Source of the DNA: Pyxicephalus adspersus | Lineage: Eukaryota > Chordata > Amphibia > Anura > Pyxicephalidae | DNA length: 64,000 bases | Direction: 5' to 3' | NCBI RefSeq assembly: GCF_032062135.1 | Contig: NC_092860.1 | Coordinates: 127,256,333 to 127,320,332 of the forward strand | Shown here: in pieces, positions 1 to 11,287 of the stretch | Layout of the letters: every line of letters starts with the position of its first letter | How positions within the stretch are numbered: position 1 is the stretch's first letter | Notes under the pieces: generated by a model | Databases searched by the model: none | What the model saw: the letters and a program-made list of their open reading frames with translations, nothing else | What the model was told of the DNA's origin: nothing | Position numbers and translations under genes: made by a program

Positions 1-449
1 TTTATGGAACAGTGCGAATGCATATATCGCTGCATAACTTGCTGCAGGGAATGAATGAACTTGTGTGTGCATGCATAGGAGTAACGTCATGCTGGCCTGG
101 CCAAACAAGACCTGGAGCCCAGAAGAGAACTGTTGAGATGCTGATATAAGAGTATTTTAGACTGGATTTAGACTGGATTTTAGACTGGATTTCTAAAATT
201 AAAACTATGGTCCATGGTGCAATAAGGCCACCCACACATACTGCTGACTTACATTAACACATTCCCCTTTATAATAAAAGGTTCTGATGCTTTAAAGTGA
301 TTGAAATGCTTTACAGCCAGGATCCTGCAATTAAAATGTGCCTGGAGCTGTACACTGAATTCAACCCTCATGACTACCATGAGAACCAAAATTCCTTAGC
401 CTCCTATGAGAGGGACAGTCTGTAAATACAGGTGCTGGTGAATGCTGAC
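1..449 (-). other. KLF3: KLF3 last intron (partial)
   Basis: This is the donor side of the intron between the finger-1 exon and the last exon, which is off the window. It contains no further finger codons (no CTWEGC- or SRSDHL-like frames). The only structure is a small tandem repeat near 155-192. Confidence 0.8.
155..192. repeat. Short tandem repeat, 12-bp unit, about 3 copies
   Basis: The unit ttagactggatt occurs three times with one-base length differences, inside the last KLF3 intron. Confidence 0.8.
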
Positions 450-610
450 CTGTGTGTGTCCTCCGGTGTGCCTTTAAGTGGGAACTTTTTGTGTAAACTT
501 TGTTGCAGCCATCATAGTCACATCTGTGTATCCGTCTCTTCCTCTGCGTCTCTGGAGACTCCACTGGTAGTGGCCTTTTGCTTGGGTGAACTATAACTGA
601 TGGGTGATGT
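450..610 (-). CDS. KLF3: KLF3 coding exon 4 (zinc finger 1), partial gene
   Basis: KLF3 is a nuclear Krueppel-like repressor that binds CACCC/GC boxes. This exon starts after the acceptor CTGTGCAG (AG at 612-611) and ends at the donor CACACAG|GTCAGC (GT at 449-448). One base completes the Glu codon begun in the previous exon. The product then reads [20 protein letters not shown], a basic RKRR stretch, and a full C2H2 finger with CDYDGC and HLKAHRRTH, ending in the linker Thr-Gly. The exon stops after base 1 of the Gly codon, where the family linker TGEKPY continues. Fingers 2 and 3 (about 59 residues in human KLF3) must lie in a last exon beyond position 1; I see no such exon in 1-449. Identification is by near identity to vertebrate KLF3; KLF8 and KLF12 share the finger but not the first exon. 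Confidence 0.95.
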
Positions 611-2761
611 CTGCACAGAAACAAAACATAAAAATTTACTTTATAAATGTAAAAAAGTAATACAGTGTAAACTTCTGATAATATAAAAGTTAATGTCTGG
701 AGCACAGGTATGAGCAGAGTCTGGCAATGTCAAGAGAAACTGCATTTCATCTGATAATTCATATAATATATACACAAATTTTATTTGTCCTTCCCACCTG
801 TTGCCATTCCCCCTGCTGCATTTGCTGGTAATTCCCAGCTGACAAAATGACAGCTACTGTAACTTCCAATCAGCTTCAGAGATACAAAGTACCATTATTG
901 TTACAATGTGTTTGCTTTGTTCATTTCATCTGCATATTAAAGAAGGTAACTTCCCCCCCCCCAATACAGTTTCTATTTAATCTCCTATTAACCTTCAATT
1001 TAGTCTATTGGGCCCTAATATATTTCTTTACTGCTGCTTTTTTTCTTTTTAAGACTTTTTAAACTTGAAAAATAAGACAGCTCTAGCTGAGGACAGTCAG
1101 AAAAAATCCCAGGAATACTTGGTAACATTAATCTCTAGACACAGCACGGTCCATCTACTGGATGTGGGAGTTTATTTTTTTTGTAATAATTAACAAGGTC
1201 ATGTTCCCATTTCCCACGCAAATAAACTCAGGATTGCAAAACCCTGTTGCATTTTAGTTATCTCTCTGTACAAATGTGCCATTTCCTACAAAAGTAATCT
1301 GAACCAGCACCCCCCCCCCCCCCCCACCTTAAATAGAAAGAAAAATCTGCTTTACATAGTGTTGCTCTGAAAATCTCTATTCATTGGAAGAAAAATTTGT
1401 TATTGTCTCAGTCACTCCTTTCAGGGCAATTAAGAATTTCCTGTTGCTTGTTGCCAACAGGAGGGTGCGGTCCTTGCTTTGTAAATGACGTCAATTCCTA
1501 AAAGTAGAGTTCAGCCCGGCTGCCCCACCCATTGGAAGACTTTAAATTGGCTCTCTGCATTGAAAACATATTGCCACACCACAGGTTGAATAAAGCAACG
1601 ACTACATCTACATTCCAGGACACCTTGTCTTGTTTTTCCTTGTTTTAACCTGGTTTCATCTACATAAAGCAAAGGCCTTTCATTTTCACCCATTACCATA
1701 TGTAAAGAAAACACATTCTGTAAAGGGAAAGCACCTCTCCTACAGGTGCAGGAACTAATCTTCAGATTTATTTGACTTGTGGAATGGGGTTAATTTAAAA
1801 TGTCTTAATAAAAAATGTTAATGCTAATAAATGTTAATGTTAAAAATCCTTTATTCTCACCATCTGTAGTAATAAATTGATTGCATACATGGGCACTTTT
1901 GTTTTGGATAGAGACGGGAAGGTATAAACCCTTATCAGGTCATTTTTGCTGGCTGTGTCCCACTGGGGAGATTTCCCCTCATGTCCTATTTTGGAGACAA
2001 AACTGGAAATGAGAAGAAATCTCTATAAAGTTAGGGGAATGATCTCAGACAGCTGTCACCAGATTATTTATCCCTAATAAATAATTTATGTTCATATCTT
2101 TCTCTACAGGCAATTCTAAAGTATTGAATTTCCTATCAATTTTTGGAGACATATACAGCATAACCTCTCCCCAATAAACAAACAAGAATACAAACTTGAT
2201 AAAAGCTCTTAATAGTTCAAATAAAAATCTTTTACATGCACATTAATCATATCACACATTAAAGGACTGAAAGGAGAACAGGACTCTTTTCTGGCATTTT
2301 GTCATGGATTCCCTTTAGAAACAAATAAGGAAATTTAATGAGTGAGCTGAGAACTATATGTTGTCAGATATATTTCAAATGAACCGCCATTGTCACACAC
2401 AACTTTTACAATATAAATGCAATAAAAGGTGATTTTTAAAATGTGATTAGGTCATATTGGCATTAGTGGGTTGAGTATGAAAATGATACAAATCGCAGTT
2501 TAAAGTATCTGAGCAACTCTACACTTACATTAGCCTACCCACTCTCCAATAGTTTGCCATTTAACCCTAATTTTATTTATTGGTGGCTTTGTAGCAGAAA
2601 AAAAGTTTTTACTTCCTTGTAATGCGGATTTAAAACATTTACAGGTTCTTAAGTATTATGTTCCATTGAAATGAAAGTTTTTATTGATAGAGTTCAGGAC
2701 TTCCATGTAGAAGTGTTATTAAAACTACATGTAGCTGTTATTTCAAGAAAGTATCACTTAC
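611..2761 (-). other. KLF3: KLF3 intron between coding exons 3 and 4
   Basis: AT-rich intron of about 2.15 kb. A run of 16 C lies at 1310-1325. I recognise no complete mobile element; the open frames here are short and unconvincing. Confidence 0.85.
1310..1325. repeat. Poly-C run
   Basis: 16 consecutive C on the plus strand; likely length-variable. Confidence 0.95.
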
Positions 2762-2897
2762 TCATGGAATATTCCCTTTGGAGGCGTACTGATACCAGGT
2801 GACATTTGTTCTGGGTACATTTCTGTAACTGCCTGCTCCAAACCAGGCTCCACTTTTATGTTTTTTACCAGAGGAGACTTTTCATAACACTCAGGTA
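2762..2897 (-). CDS. KLF3: KLF3 coding exon 3 (SUMO-site region)
   Basis: The acceptor is TTCATTGCAG (AG at 2899-2898) and the donor is CATGA|GTAAGTG (GT at 2761-2760). With the A carried from the preceding exon it reads IPECYEKSPLVK, then NIKVEPGLE, and ends GIFHE with the Glu codon split 2+1 into the next exon. IKVE is a psi-K-x-E sumoylation site at the place of the second SUMO lysine of mammalian KLF3 (IKIEPG there). The stretch MYPEQMSP also matches the mammalian counterpart. The exon is 136 bases, phase 1 in and phase 2 out, consistent with both neighbours. It is too short and too split to appear as a long open frame. Confidence 0.93.
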
Positions 2898-3527
2898 CTG
2901 CAATGAAAACAAAATTGTCTTACATTTTGCCATTTTATCATGTCTGTCAAATTAAACTGAACAGCAGTAATAGTTACAGTAAACATTTTGTTACTGACAT
3001 TGGGTATAGAGTGAACTACATTATATATTATATTAGAAAACATCTGTATATGGAAAATATCTTTGCAATAGCTTAAGAGAAATGGTGGTTAATTTCAATA
3101 TCATTGAGTAAAAACATGAATGTGCTGGAAAGTTTGGAAAACACTAGTTTGTAGCAAAGCATATACAACCAGGGCTTATTGGTCTTGGAATTGTTATTGG
3201 GAACTTGAAGACCATTAAAAAAACATGCAACCTAAACAAATCACCAACTTAGGGTATTTTGTGCCAAGTTTGCTCTCTTGTATTTAGGGCTTTATCCAAT
3301 TTGAATAAAGAAGGGTTTCCCAAAAGCATAAATCTTACCAAAAGTGGATGTTAGGATGGTAATATCATATAAGCACATGGGGACTAATTTGTGTCTAAAT
3401 AATGTTGCCAGGAAGAAATCCCCAAATCATGTGTATGTGTGTTGTGGTAACCTTTGATAATCTCTTGTATAAAAAAAATGATGCTGCATTCTAGAATTTA
3501 TAAAACTGCCATACATTCATTACTTAC
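2898..3527 (-). other. KLF3: KLF3 intron between coding exons 2 and 3
   Basis: A 630-base AT-rich intron with GT donor and AG acceptor on the minus strand. No repeat or gene recognised. Confidence 0.9.
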
Positions 3528-4023
3528 TGTGCTTGCTGCTTTGACTTTCCATCTCTCCTGCTAGAACTGTGGATACCATGATGGGCTGTTGAAGATGGGG
3601 TGCATACATTAATGACTGTACATGAACCGGCTGTACAACCACAGGCTGTATGAGAGGAAGAAGTCCTGAATTCCTGTAAGTCTGTCTTGGGAAGGTAGGT
3701 AATATAGGGTTAATAGCCAATGGCATTGGAAAAGGTGGCAAAGCAGGTGGGGATGGGGTTAATTTTTTCATTGGAGGACTGGAGGAGGGCATAAATATTA
3801 TTGGAGAGTTTCTCTTGGGTGACTGGTACTTTACAGGAGACGGGGAGCTTCCAGAGGAGGGTGGAGAGTTCCTTTTGTTTGTAGTAAGGTCCACTGGCTC
3901 CATTTGGAAACCAGAATATGCTTCGGGGCTGTGGTAGAATTTACTGTGCAGCATGCCTGGGGTTGGATAAATGACGCTGTATTTGTTAGTCTTCAGTGAC
4001 TCAATGTAGCTGGGTTGATATGG
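3528..4023 (-). CDS. KLF3: KLF3 coding exon 2 (CtBP-binding repression domain)
   Basis: This is the largest coding exon, 496 bases. The acceptor is CTCTCCCGTAG (AG at 4025-4024) and the donor CACA|GTAAGTA (GT at 3527-3526). It begins in phase 0 with PYQPSYIESLKTNKYSVIYP and ends one base into a codon. At 3883-3897 it encodes PVDLT within MEPVDLTTNKR, the motif through which KLF3 recruits the co-repressor CtBP. After it comes a Ser/Pro-rich stretch with SPPSSGSSPSP and MPSSSPP, then LIQPVVVQPVHVQ and HLQQPIMVS, all with clear counterparts in mammalian KLF3. The Met at 3954 is internal: the frame continues upstream to the acceptor. No frameshift or stop is present. Confidence 0.95.
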
Positions 4024-5663
4024 CTACGGGAGAGAAAAAATAAAACAAGTCAGAAACACCTTCAACAGAAAAAAAATTCAAACAGTAGATAATGTACACA
4101 CATAAAATGACTGTTTAGATTGGAAAATGCCAGCAGACACACATGCAGGTTTGTCCGAAACGCTGTGCAGAATTGATACATAGATTCTGTATGGGTAACA
4201 TGGTAAGAAGCACTCTCAATGGAGACCGGTGGAGGTGTTGTGCGTACCGAGGTCCAGCCCAGCCATAGCAAAATATTTGATGCTTCAGGATATGGAGGAG
4301 ATTATGACGTCTGATGTGATGGTGCTCACATTGGTTCCTCCAGCCAAGCCAATACAGCTAACCGATATTAATAAATGCATTAAAAACATATTTTAATGTT
4401 TCAAGGTATTTATACAAGGGCTGTTATATGGAACAATAAACTTGTATGCAAACATTTTCATAATTTGTTTACTCAAGCCGAGTGGAAGCCATAAAGTTTT
4501 ATAGTCCTATAACAACCACCACTTTCCTTGACCCCCAACTCCAACACTTCTAAGAGGCAGTGATTTAGGATAATCTTATCATTGCATGCTACTGGTATTT
4601 GAGGACATATGTAGCACAGCCATAAAAACGTGTTAGCTTCCTATAGTTCACACTATTGTAATTCGAAGCAATGGCATGGTTAGTGTGGTTTTGTAATTCA
4701 ATTCTGTAGACGTAATGAGGAGATGATAGGGGAAACATATGGCAGACAAAGTTAACATTCAAAGTTTTGGCCAGCCAATGACACCCTTCAGAAATAAAAG
4801 AAAAAAAACATTTTAGAAGACTATGTTCTGTATGACCAAATCGCCTGCCAAAACCCATGGTGTGGTTCTTGGCTCACAGCTTAATATGACTAGGTTTCAT
4901 CCCGTAATAAAGCAATTACCGCATCTCACGAACTTTATCGCCATGGAAATATCCATTGTAATATTAAAAGTTTCAACTTACAGAAGGGAGGTAGTCTGGA
5001 TAGAAAAAAAAATCCCCCCCAGTTTTGTAATCATCACGGTCCTCTTACATTGTCTAGATGGTGCTATTTGCACAGAGAAAAAAAAAGTTGGCAACAGGGG
5101 AAATATGGTGACTTCACAATTTAAAACTTGCAGAGTTTGCTTAAAAGAACTATAAAAAAAGAGCTGATGTGAAGGAATTTACAATTTCATGCCAAACGGA
5201 CTTGGAATCAGACTTTTAGGAGGTATTGGAACATGTTCTTAAACAACTGTGTTGACCCCACATCTCTGAAAAGCTTTGGCAATACATTTGCTGTGCACAT
5301 GTCACCTTTCCTTGAACTGCTATGACAATATGTTCCACAGGACAACGCAGGAAAAAAAAAAAAGAAATGCACAGGTAAGGGTGTGCAACTGCTCCAAGAA
5401 ATTATGTACAAACGGATACAAACCAGCCTTCCCTTCCAACCTGCACAGTTGTATCTACTCCACGTCAGTACTGAAATGCTTACTCTGATTTCACTGCACA
5501 CTATTAGCATTTCACAGTGTGCTTTAGAAGCTGACAAACTTTAAAAACCACTAAGCTGTACAGTATTTACAATCGCCACTCATTTCCTCCTAAATCTATA
5601 TTTTCCAGACGGTTACAATGCAGAAAACAATGGGCTGATTGAAATATTTTGTATATTTTGTTT

Positions 5664-5791
5664 CTCCTCCTGTGTCACTGTCTGTATTAGTTTGTCATTT
5701 GCAACCCCTATTTATTGTACAGCACTGCGTAATATGTTGGCGCTATATAAATACTGTTTATTATTATTAATAATAATAATAATAATAATAA
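5664..5791 (+). repeat. L2-tailed (MIR-like) SINE, 5'-truncated
   Basis: The 3' half of the family: 'gtcatttgcaacccc', then 'tgtacagcactgcgtaata', 'ggcgctatataaata' and a (TAA)n tail. The tail resembles L2/MIR 3' ends. Confidence 0.85.
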
Positions 5792-5888
5792 ATATTGTAG
5801 ACCAATAAATTTTGTAGCAAGGCTCTGAAAGATGCATACTAGAAATAACAAATGGACGATGCATTTTAGATTGTTATACATCATAGTC

Positions 5889-5995
5889 ATTGTGAGCCCC
5901 TTTGAGGTACAGCTATTGACATGACTATGGACTGTAAAGCGCTGCATAATATGTCGGCGCTATATAAATACTGTGTAATAATAATAATAATAATA
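5889..5995 (+). repeat. L2-tailed SINE, second subfamily, 5'-truncated
   Basis: 'ttgtgagcccctttgaggta', 'catgactatggact', 'aaagcgctgcataatatg', 'ggcgctatataaata', (TAA)n. This is the tail of the tRNA-headed SINE seen in full at 40.1 and 49.8 kb. Confidence 0.85.
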
Positions 5996-8719
5996 GTGAC
6001 CCTGTGCAGTGCTTCCGTCCCTGTACATCAAACCTGATGGTATACCCAGCACAACCATTCAATGATTCTGGGAATTCTCATTTCCCCCCCTTGTAGTCAA
6101 TCAGCGATTCATCTGCTGACCGAGATTTCCTTTGCTGTCTGATGTCAGACAGAATTCCCATTCTGAGCTACGATTTCCTTTTCCAGAGGAGTGTTTATAC
6201 AAGTAATAAACAGGGCACACAAGATTCTCAAGTCATGAACACAGCGTGCGCAGGAAGCTGAATGCCGTCATTTTCACATATACACCCAGTCATTCCAAAG
6301 TGTCCGATAGGTTTTCTTCTATTGGCAAATCTACAAATGTGGAATCAGGTAGCTGAAATCACTTTGTAGCATATATTCCAAGTGTGTCATTTTTAAATTT
6401 AAAATTCAATGGTCACTGCTAGCGTTATTTAGTAAAGAATTGCAGAACAATAATGTGCAGAAGGCTTGAAATCCAGACTGAGCAAACCCAAATTATTTCA
6501 TCCTTAGATTGCAGAACACCAAAGTTTGATTGGCTGCAATAAGTTAACCTGTACTGCTATTTAATTAAAGAGAAAGCACTGCGATCAGGATGGTATTGAT
6601 TTCCTCATGCCATTATTAGGGGGAAACCCAAAATTTGTCAGGTATCACCAGACAGTAGGCAGGGGGAATCACCTAGTTGAGGCAATTGTCGGAGATTGTA
6701 TTTCCCACTCACTTATGGTGCTTTTATCTAACTTCCTGTTATCTCTGTGGAGTGGGAAGTAAAGAGAAAGAAACTAAAAGCTTGACTAAAAATCATTCCT
6801 AATGTACCCAAAATGTCCCCATACTTTAAAGTTCCACAGTTACAACAATTTTTTTCTTGTAGCTTGCTGCAACTTTTTCTTAAGCACGAACCAAAGCATT
6901 TTGCTGAAGGCTCAACCACTGTCCCAGCAGCTCCCATTCAAGTGATACGGACACTTCCTTTTGGATGTCCAGTGGAAATGGCTCTCAGAATCCAGAAAAG
7001 ACCTGCAAGTGATGTCAGGGGGATTGTAAGGACTTCATCTACAGCATGCATTAGTGGTCCCCAACGAACCGAGTGGTCTATTCAAGAGACGTGGATAGTG
7101 AATTTGGATAAGCATATCTTTCCTAACAAGGGAGGAACATACAGGAGGAGTTTGAGAGTCAGGGGAGGGAATAAGCATTTACCTGGTGATTAGATTTTAA
7201 GTAAAATGTTATTTGGTAATGTTTAGCAGTTTTATCATCATGTGGTATTTAAAGAAACCACTCTTTAGAGTTCTTCTTTAAAGTCAGAGAAAGCAATCTG
7301 ACATATTAAAGCAAATGAAGTGAAATATTAGTGATGAGGATTAATTCTTTCAAGTGCCAGACAAAATGACCTAATACAAGTAGAATCATGGTGATTATTC
7401 CAAGCAGCCTGTTTAGGAGAGAAGGCCAGAGAGTGTCCAGAGCGCCTTTAAGGAGGCTGGGAGAAGATGAGGTCATTGCAAGTAACCGGCTGAAGGTTTG
7501 GCAGGAGGAGAGATGTGTGCTTGGTGCCAGCTGAGAAGTCTGAACTTCAGATGCAGATAATCTAGCCATCATTCTCACATAGGTTATACTTGTTGAGAGC
7601 ATGTCTGGCTTTTGACGTAATTAGCAGAATGGGGAACACATGATTTCCAGGTCAGTCCCAAGCCTTGTACTGTACACCTTCAGCTTTGTGATTTTGTGGT
7701 ATTTTATAGGAAAAGATCTGTAATTTGTGCATGTGACTGCACAGATAAATGGTTTCCTAGCACCAGCGCCATTAATCCTAGACCCGTTTTAAAATTCTAG
7801 CAAAATAAATGCAGCAGGAAAACGTTCAAGAGAGACCTGCTGCCAAGAATCTGAAGAACTTTTAGAATTGGGGGAATTTTTTTATGTACACAGTGAACAT
7901 ATTAAAGGGTAGTAAATAAATGGGGAACCAAACATTATAAACATAGATGATGAATGTCAGATTCACTATACTACTACTACTATACAAATAGACCTTGTAG
8001 TGTCTCATGTCAAAATGAAAGAAGAAGAAGAATATTGCAAAACAAATCAATATCTATTTTCTTCTGCAAGTAGGAAGTCAAGTCCATGCACTAACTTCAT
8101 ACATATATTACAGAAAGCCTTCAGTTTCAGTAACTGTGACACCAGCTATTCTCAACCAGAGTCCATAGAACTGCAGGTTTCCTTCAGAAAGTTGCGAGGG
8201 GCTCCTCAAAACTGATGTACCTCCCATTGATGATGCCTGTATAGTTCTGGGCCAACACTACTTTATAGAACCAGCTACTGCTAATGCTGTTTAGCCTTTT
8301 TTTATATAGAGTGCATTCTAGCCATTCTTTCCACTAACCACCAATTAAGAGACTTGTTTCCACTGACTTCCCCCCCACCCTCCAAAAAAATTGCTTTTGT
8401 AGGGGTCCCCCCATAGCCTGAGATTTATTGCAAAGGTTTCTTGGTTAGGGGGGAATGTTAGGAGAAGCTTTGAAAGATTGTGTTTGATATATTGTGATTG
8501 TATATGCTACACATTGTTGTGGTATTTTTCAGTTTTGGGTCCTTATTACCAATTGACTGCATTGTATGTTTAAATGGTTCTACAGTCATATTGTATCATT
8601 ACAACAGCTACAATCTGTAACACTGTAATGTAACAAAATGATCCTGTAAACAGGACAAAAACTATTGTGCATTTTGGTAAAAATGATTATTCCTAATGGA
8701 AGCCATCCTCCATTAGTTA

Positions 8720-8721
<2 letters not shown>

Positions 8722-8772
<51 letters not shown>
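8722..8772. repeat. (TA)n microsatellite
   Basis: About 25 uninterrupted TA units in the intron between the first two coding exons. Confidence 0.97.
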
Positions 8773-8775
<3 letters not shown>

Positions 8776-9676
8776 CCTAACATTCTTGTAAGCACAGGTT
8801 ATTTTGTAGAACTGTAACTGCACAGATAACTTATAAAGTCATTGTGGGTCTTTCCATATGTTCCTACAGTTAGCCCTTTAAAAAACTTTCAAAGGCCAAA
8901 ATTGAAAGCCACGTGCAGGGTTTAACTGTTGGAGAACTACAAATTCCAGTGACTATTAGACATAAAAGCATCCACAGTAGCTGAAGACCCAAAGGATTAA
9001 AATACTTGGATTAAAAATTCCATCACTCTCAAGATTCCAGAACATTTTATTTTAAGGCCAAAGGATTGAGATGGTCTCCAGACCACATCTGGGGTAAAGG
9101 ATCCAAATTGGATCAGAGGCTTTTAGCAGTAGAACATATAAATGTTTTCCTTCCAATGGATATATTTTTATTTCACTTCTAACTTGTCAGCAGAATTAGC
9201 CTCAGAATGTTTTTAAAGATTTCTTCACATGCTGCAAATTCTGATTTCCATGACAACCTGATTCCTTTTCACAAATACAGGGTAGGAGGTTTAGAAGTCG
9301 ATTTATAGAAATGATCTAATCGCATAAGCTCTCTTGACTTCGAATGGAAACCAAATGGCTTTCTGAAAGCATTTTTCCTACTGCACAGAAGCACAATGCC
9401 AGCTTTTGGCTCCATTTGCTTCACCTCACAGGTTATATTTATTTGCCAGGGCAAGGCATCGGTTCCAAAGTGCTGTGAGCAATCTACTGATTGTTCTTTT
9501 TCTCGTTCAATATTGCACACACAAGAAAGCAGAGTTTGAAATTTTATTCTGCATGAAACATGGGCTAGACATGGGACCCGTGTTAAAAGACATGACCCAT
9601 TAGGTCTTTTGCATTGAATATATTGTGTCTCTGGACACAACCCACCCAAACTTTCATTGCAAGCTCACACCTGAGA

Positions 9677-9816
9677 TGGGAGAGTTAGGGGGTTCTGGCA
9701 TCACTACGTCACTATGGGAGGAAGTTTCTTCCCCTTTGAGTGACACCCAGCTCCATGCGCGGTCCGGAGTTGGTAAATTTAGTGGTCCGTGGGTACAAAA
9801 AGGTTGGCGACCACTG
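9677..9816 (+). mobile_element. hAT-type MITE, family A, 5'-truncated
   Basis: Shares 'ggttctggcatca', 'cttcccctttgagtgacac', 'gcgcggtcc' and the terminal 'aggttggcgaccactg' with the fuller copies at 25637-25925 and 29253-29550. The left terminus is missing. Confidence 0.7.
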
Positions 9817-10840
9817 TACAAGAATATGTAAATCTACAGTAGCTGAAGAGGAACATGACTTAAATCAGTTGTTGGATCAAAAATTATTTAACTATTACTT
9901 AATTAGTCCCAATGCCAGAATGTTTTATTGTAGGGCCAAATGAAGAACATGTCTAGGGTAAAACATTTAAACTGGATTGTAGATTCCTAAATATTTTCCT
10001 TCTAATAGCTAGTATATTTAGTTATGGTATTTTCGGTCATGAAAATTTTTAAGAAATTGTGTCCTTATGTACTCTCGAACTTTACATATTTCACCAGCCC
10101 ACTTAATTATCCAAAGTTTCAAACCCAATATCTGTTGAAAAATCTCCCCAAGAATCAAAGCATTCTACTGGAATGCAGAAATATGAAAATCTTTTTGATT
10201 GGAAGCTCTTATATACGGACTAATACTGCAGCGGAGGGAAAACCAATTTAATTCATGTCCTGCTAAAACAATTACCGCTGTCTAAGTATCCACATCCTGC
10301 CTGCGGGACAATTACATCCGCTGAGTGAGACACGAGTCTTCTAAAAAGGCAGCGAGGAAAGCAGACTAGGTGATCTGATTGCTGGGAGTTTTAGACTTGG
10401 GGCTGGCTCAGACTCCTGACCAGTTCTTCATTAGCAGCTAACTTGTAGGACACTAGCGCAAGCTCAGAGGAAGCTGCCAGCATTGGCACGAGCTGCAGGA
10501 TAGATTCAGAACATTAACAGCAGACTGGCTTCTGCTACACAGCTATACATAAATCCAATTTCTGGAGCCTCAGTGTGTAATAACAGTCGCTGGACGCTGC
10601 CTAATACATAGATCAGAACACTTCTGAAAAAACAGTGTTATAAAAGAGTGCACAAATCCATGGGGGGAAAAATTATTCTGTATACTCCACTATGAATTCC
10701 TGCTCTGGGAGTAAAACAGCACACAAGCAGATGTATTACCAATGAAATAATGTGTGGCCTGACAACTGTGATTTTAAAGTGAGATTCCAACTCTCTTTTT
10801 TGGTTTATTGTTGTAGGGATGCAAATAACTAGGGAATGGT

Positions 10841-10892
10841 TATTACTATTAACCAGTATTTATATAGCGCCAACATATTACGCAGCGCCATG
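10841..10892 (-). repeat. L2-tailed SINE, tail fragment
   Basis: 'tttatatagcgccaacatat' followed by 'tacgcagcgcc', the reverse complement of the SINE 3' end. Confidence 0.8.
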
Positions 10893-11199
10893 TTCTATTA
10901 CTTTTGTCACACGGACTGATATCCAGTACTGGTATGAATACTCAGGGATAGGAAGACATTTGTGATCAGTAGGAGGGTAGTAAAACCCCCTCAAGGTCAT
11001 AGACACATCAGCACCAGTTATTGTTAGCAAAGCAAATTAGGGAGAAAATGTACATCTTTCATAGGTAAACCAGGAAAGTTATAGGAGAATTCAGATTCTT
11101 GCATAGTACCAACTGCCAGTTCACATATATAAAATATCGATTATACAAGTAGTACCCCAAAGCTTTGTTGCCAAAAGATTGATAATATATACTGCATAC

Positions 11200-11256
11200 C
11201 ATTGGAATGGGCTCCATGGCCTCCTGCTTGATTGGAACTGGATCAAACATCAGCAT
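11200..11256 (-). CDS. KLF3: KLF3 first coding exon (start codon)
   Basis: The exon encodes MLMFDPVPIKQEAMEPIPM, 19 residues, and stops at the donor ATG|GTATGC (GT at 11199-11198), in phase 0 to match the next exon. MLMFDPVP-KQEAM is the characteristic KLF3 N-terminus and separates it from KLF8 and KLF12. IKQE is a psi-K-x-E site at the position of the first SUMO lysine of mammalian KLF3. The start has A at -3 and C at +4. The four coding exons sum to 850 bases; adding the family's last exon gives a protein of about 343 residues, close to the roughly 345 of human KLF3. Confidence 0.95.
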
Positions 11257-11287
11257 TATGACATCAATAGCACCTTTGTGTTCTTAT
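11257..11287 (-). other. KLF3: KLF3 5' UTR segment with a two-codon uORF
   Basis: A pyrimidine-rich acceptor ending TTTTTTAG (AG at 11289-11288) lies 31 bases upstream of the start codon, so this exon probably begins at 11287 and carries the end of the 5' UTR. It contains ATG TCA TAA at 11264-11256. The last A of that stop codon is the A of the main ATG (TAATG). The upstream ATG has T at -3 and T at +4, a weak context. The acceptor position is inferred and a transcript would settle it. Confidence 0.65.

Larger units (their letters stand above)
4024..11199 (-). other. KLF3: KLF3 intron between first and second coding exons
   Basis: A 7.2-kb intron. It holds two plus-strand L2-tailed SINE fragments (5.66-6.0 kb), a partial hAT-type MITE (9.68-9.82 kb), a TA microsatellite (8.72 kb) and a SINE tail (10.84 kb). 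Around 8.14-8.46 kb there are 'ctattctcaacc' and 'gtaggggtcccc' tracts that resemble decayed hAT MITE ends. 6.0-8.1 kb and 10.26-10.64 kb contain nothing I can name; the latter is low in repeats. The 126-codon open frame at 6813-7193 matches no family I know. Confidence 0.85.

Noticed and set aside
1..449. Searched for the last KLF3 exon (fingers 2 and 3)
   Set aside because: No frame with the expected C2H2 patterns or linker; the exon must lie outside the window.
361..705. 114-codon minus-strand frame around zinc finger 1
   Set aside because: Only the part at 450-610 is exon; the N-terminal and C-terminal parts read into introns past clear acceptor and donor sites.
6813..7193. 126-codon plus-strand frame in a KLF3 intron
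   Set aside because: No recognisable domain, no splice-site support, and codon content looks random.
11059..11256. 65-codon minus-strand frame from the KLF3 start
   Set aside because: Only the first 19 codons are exonic; the rest reads past the GT donor at 11199.
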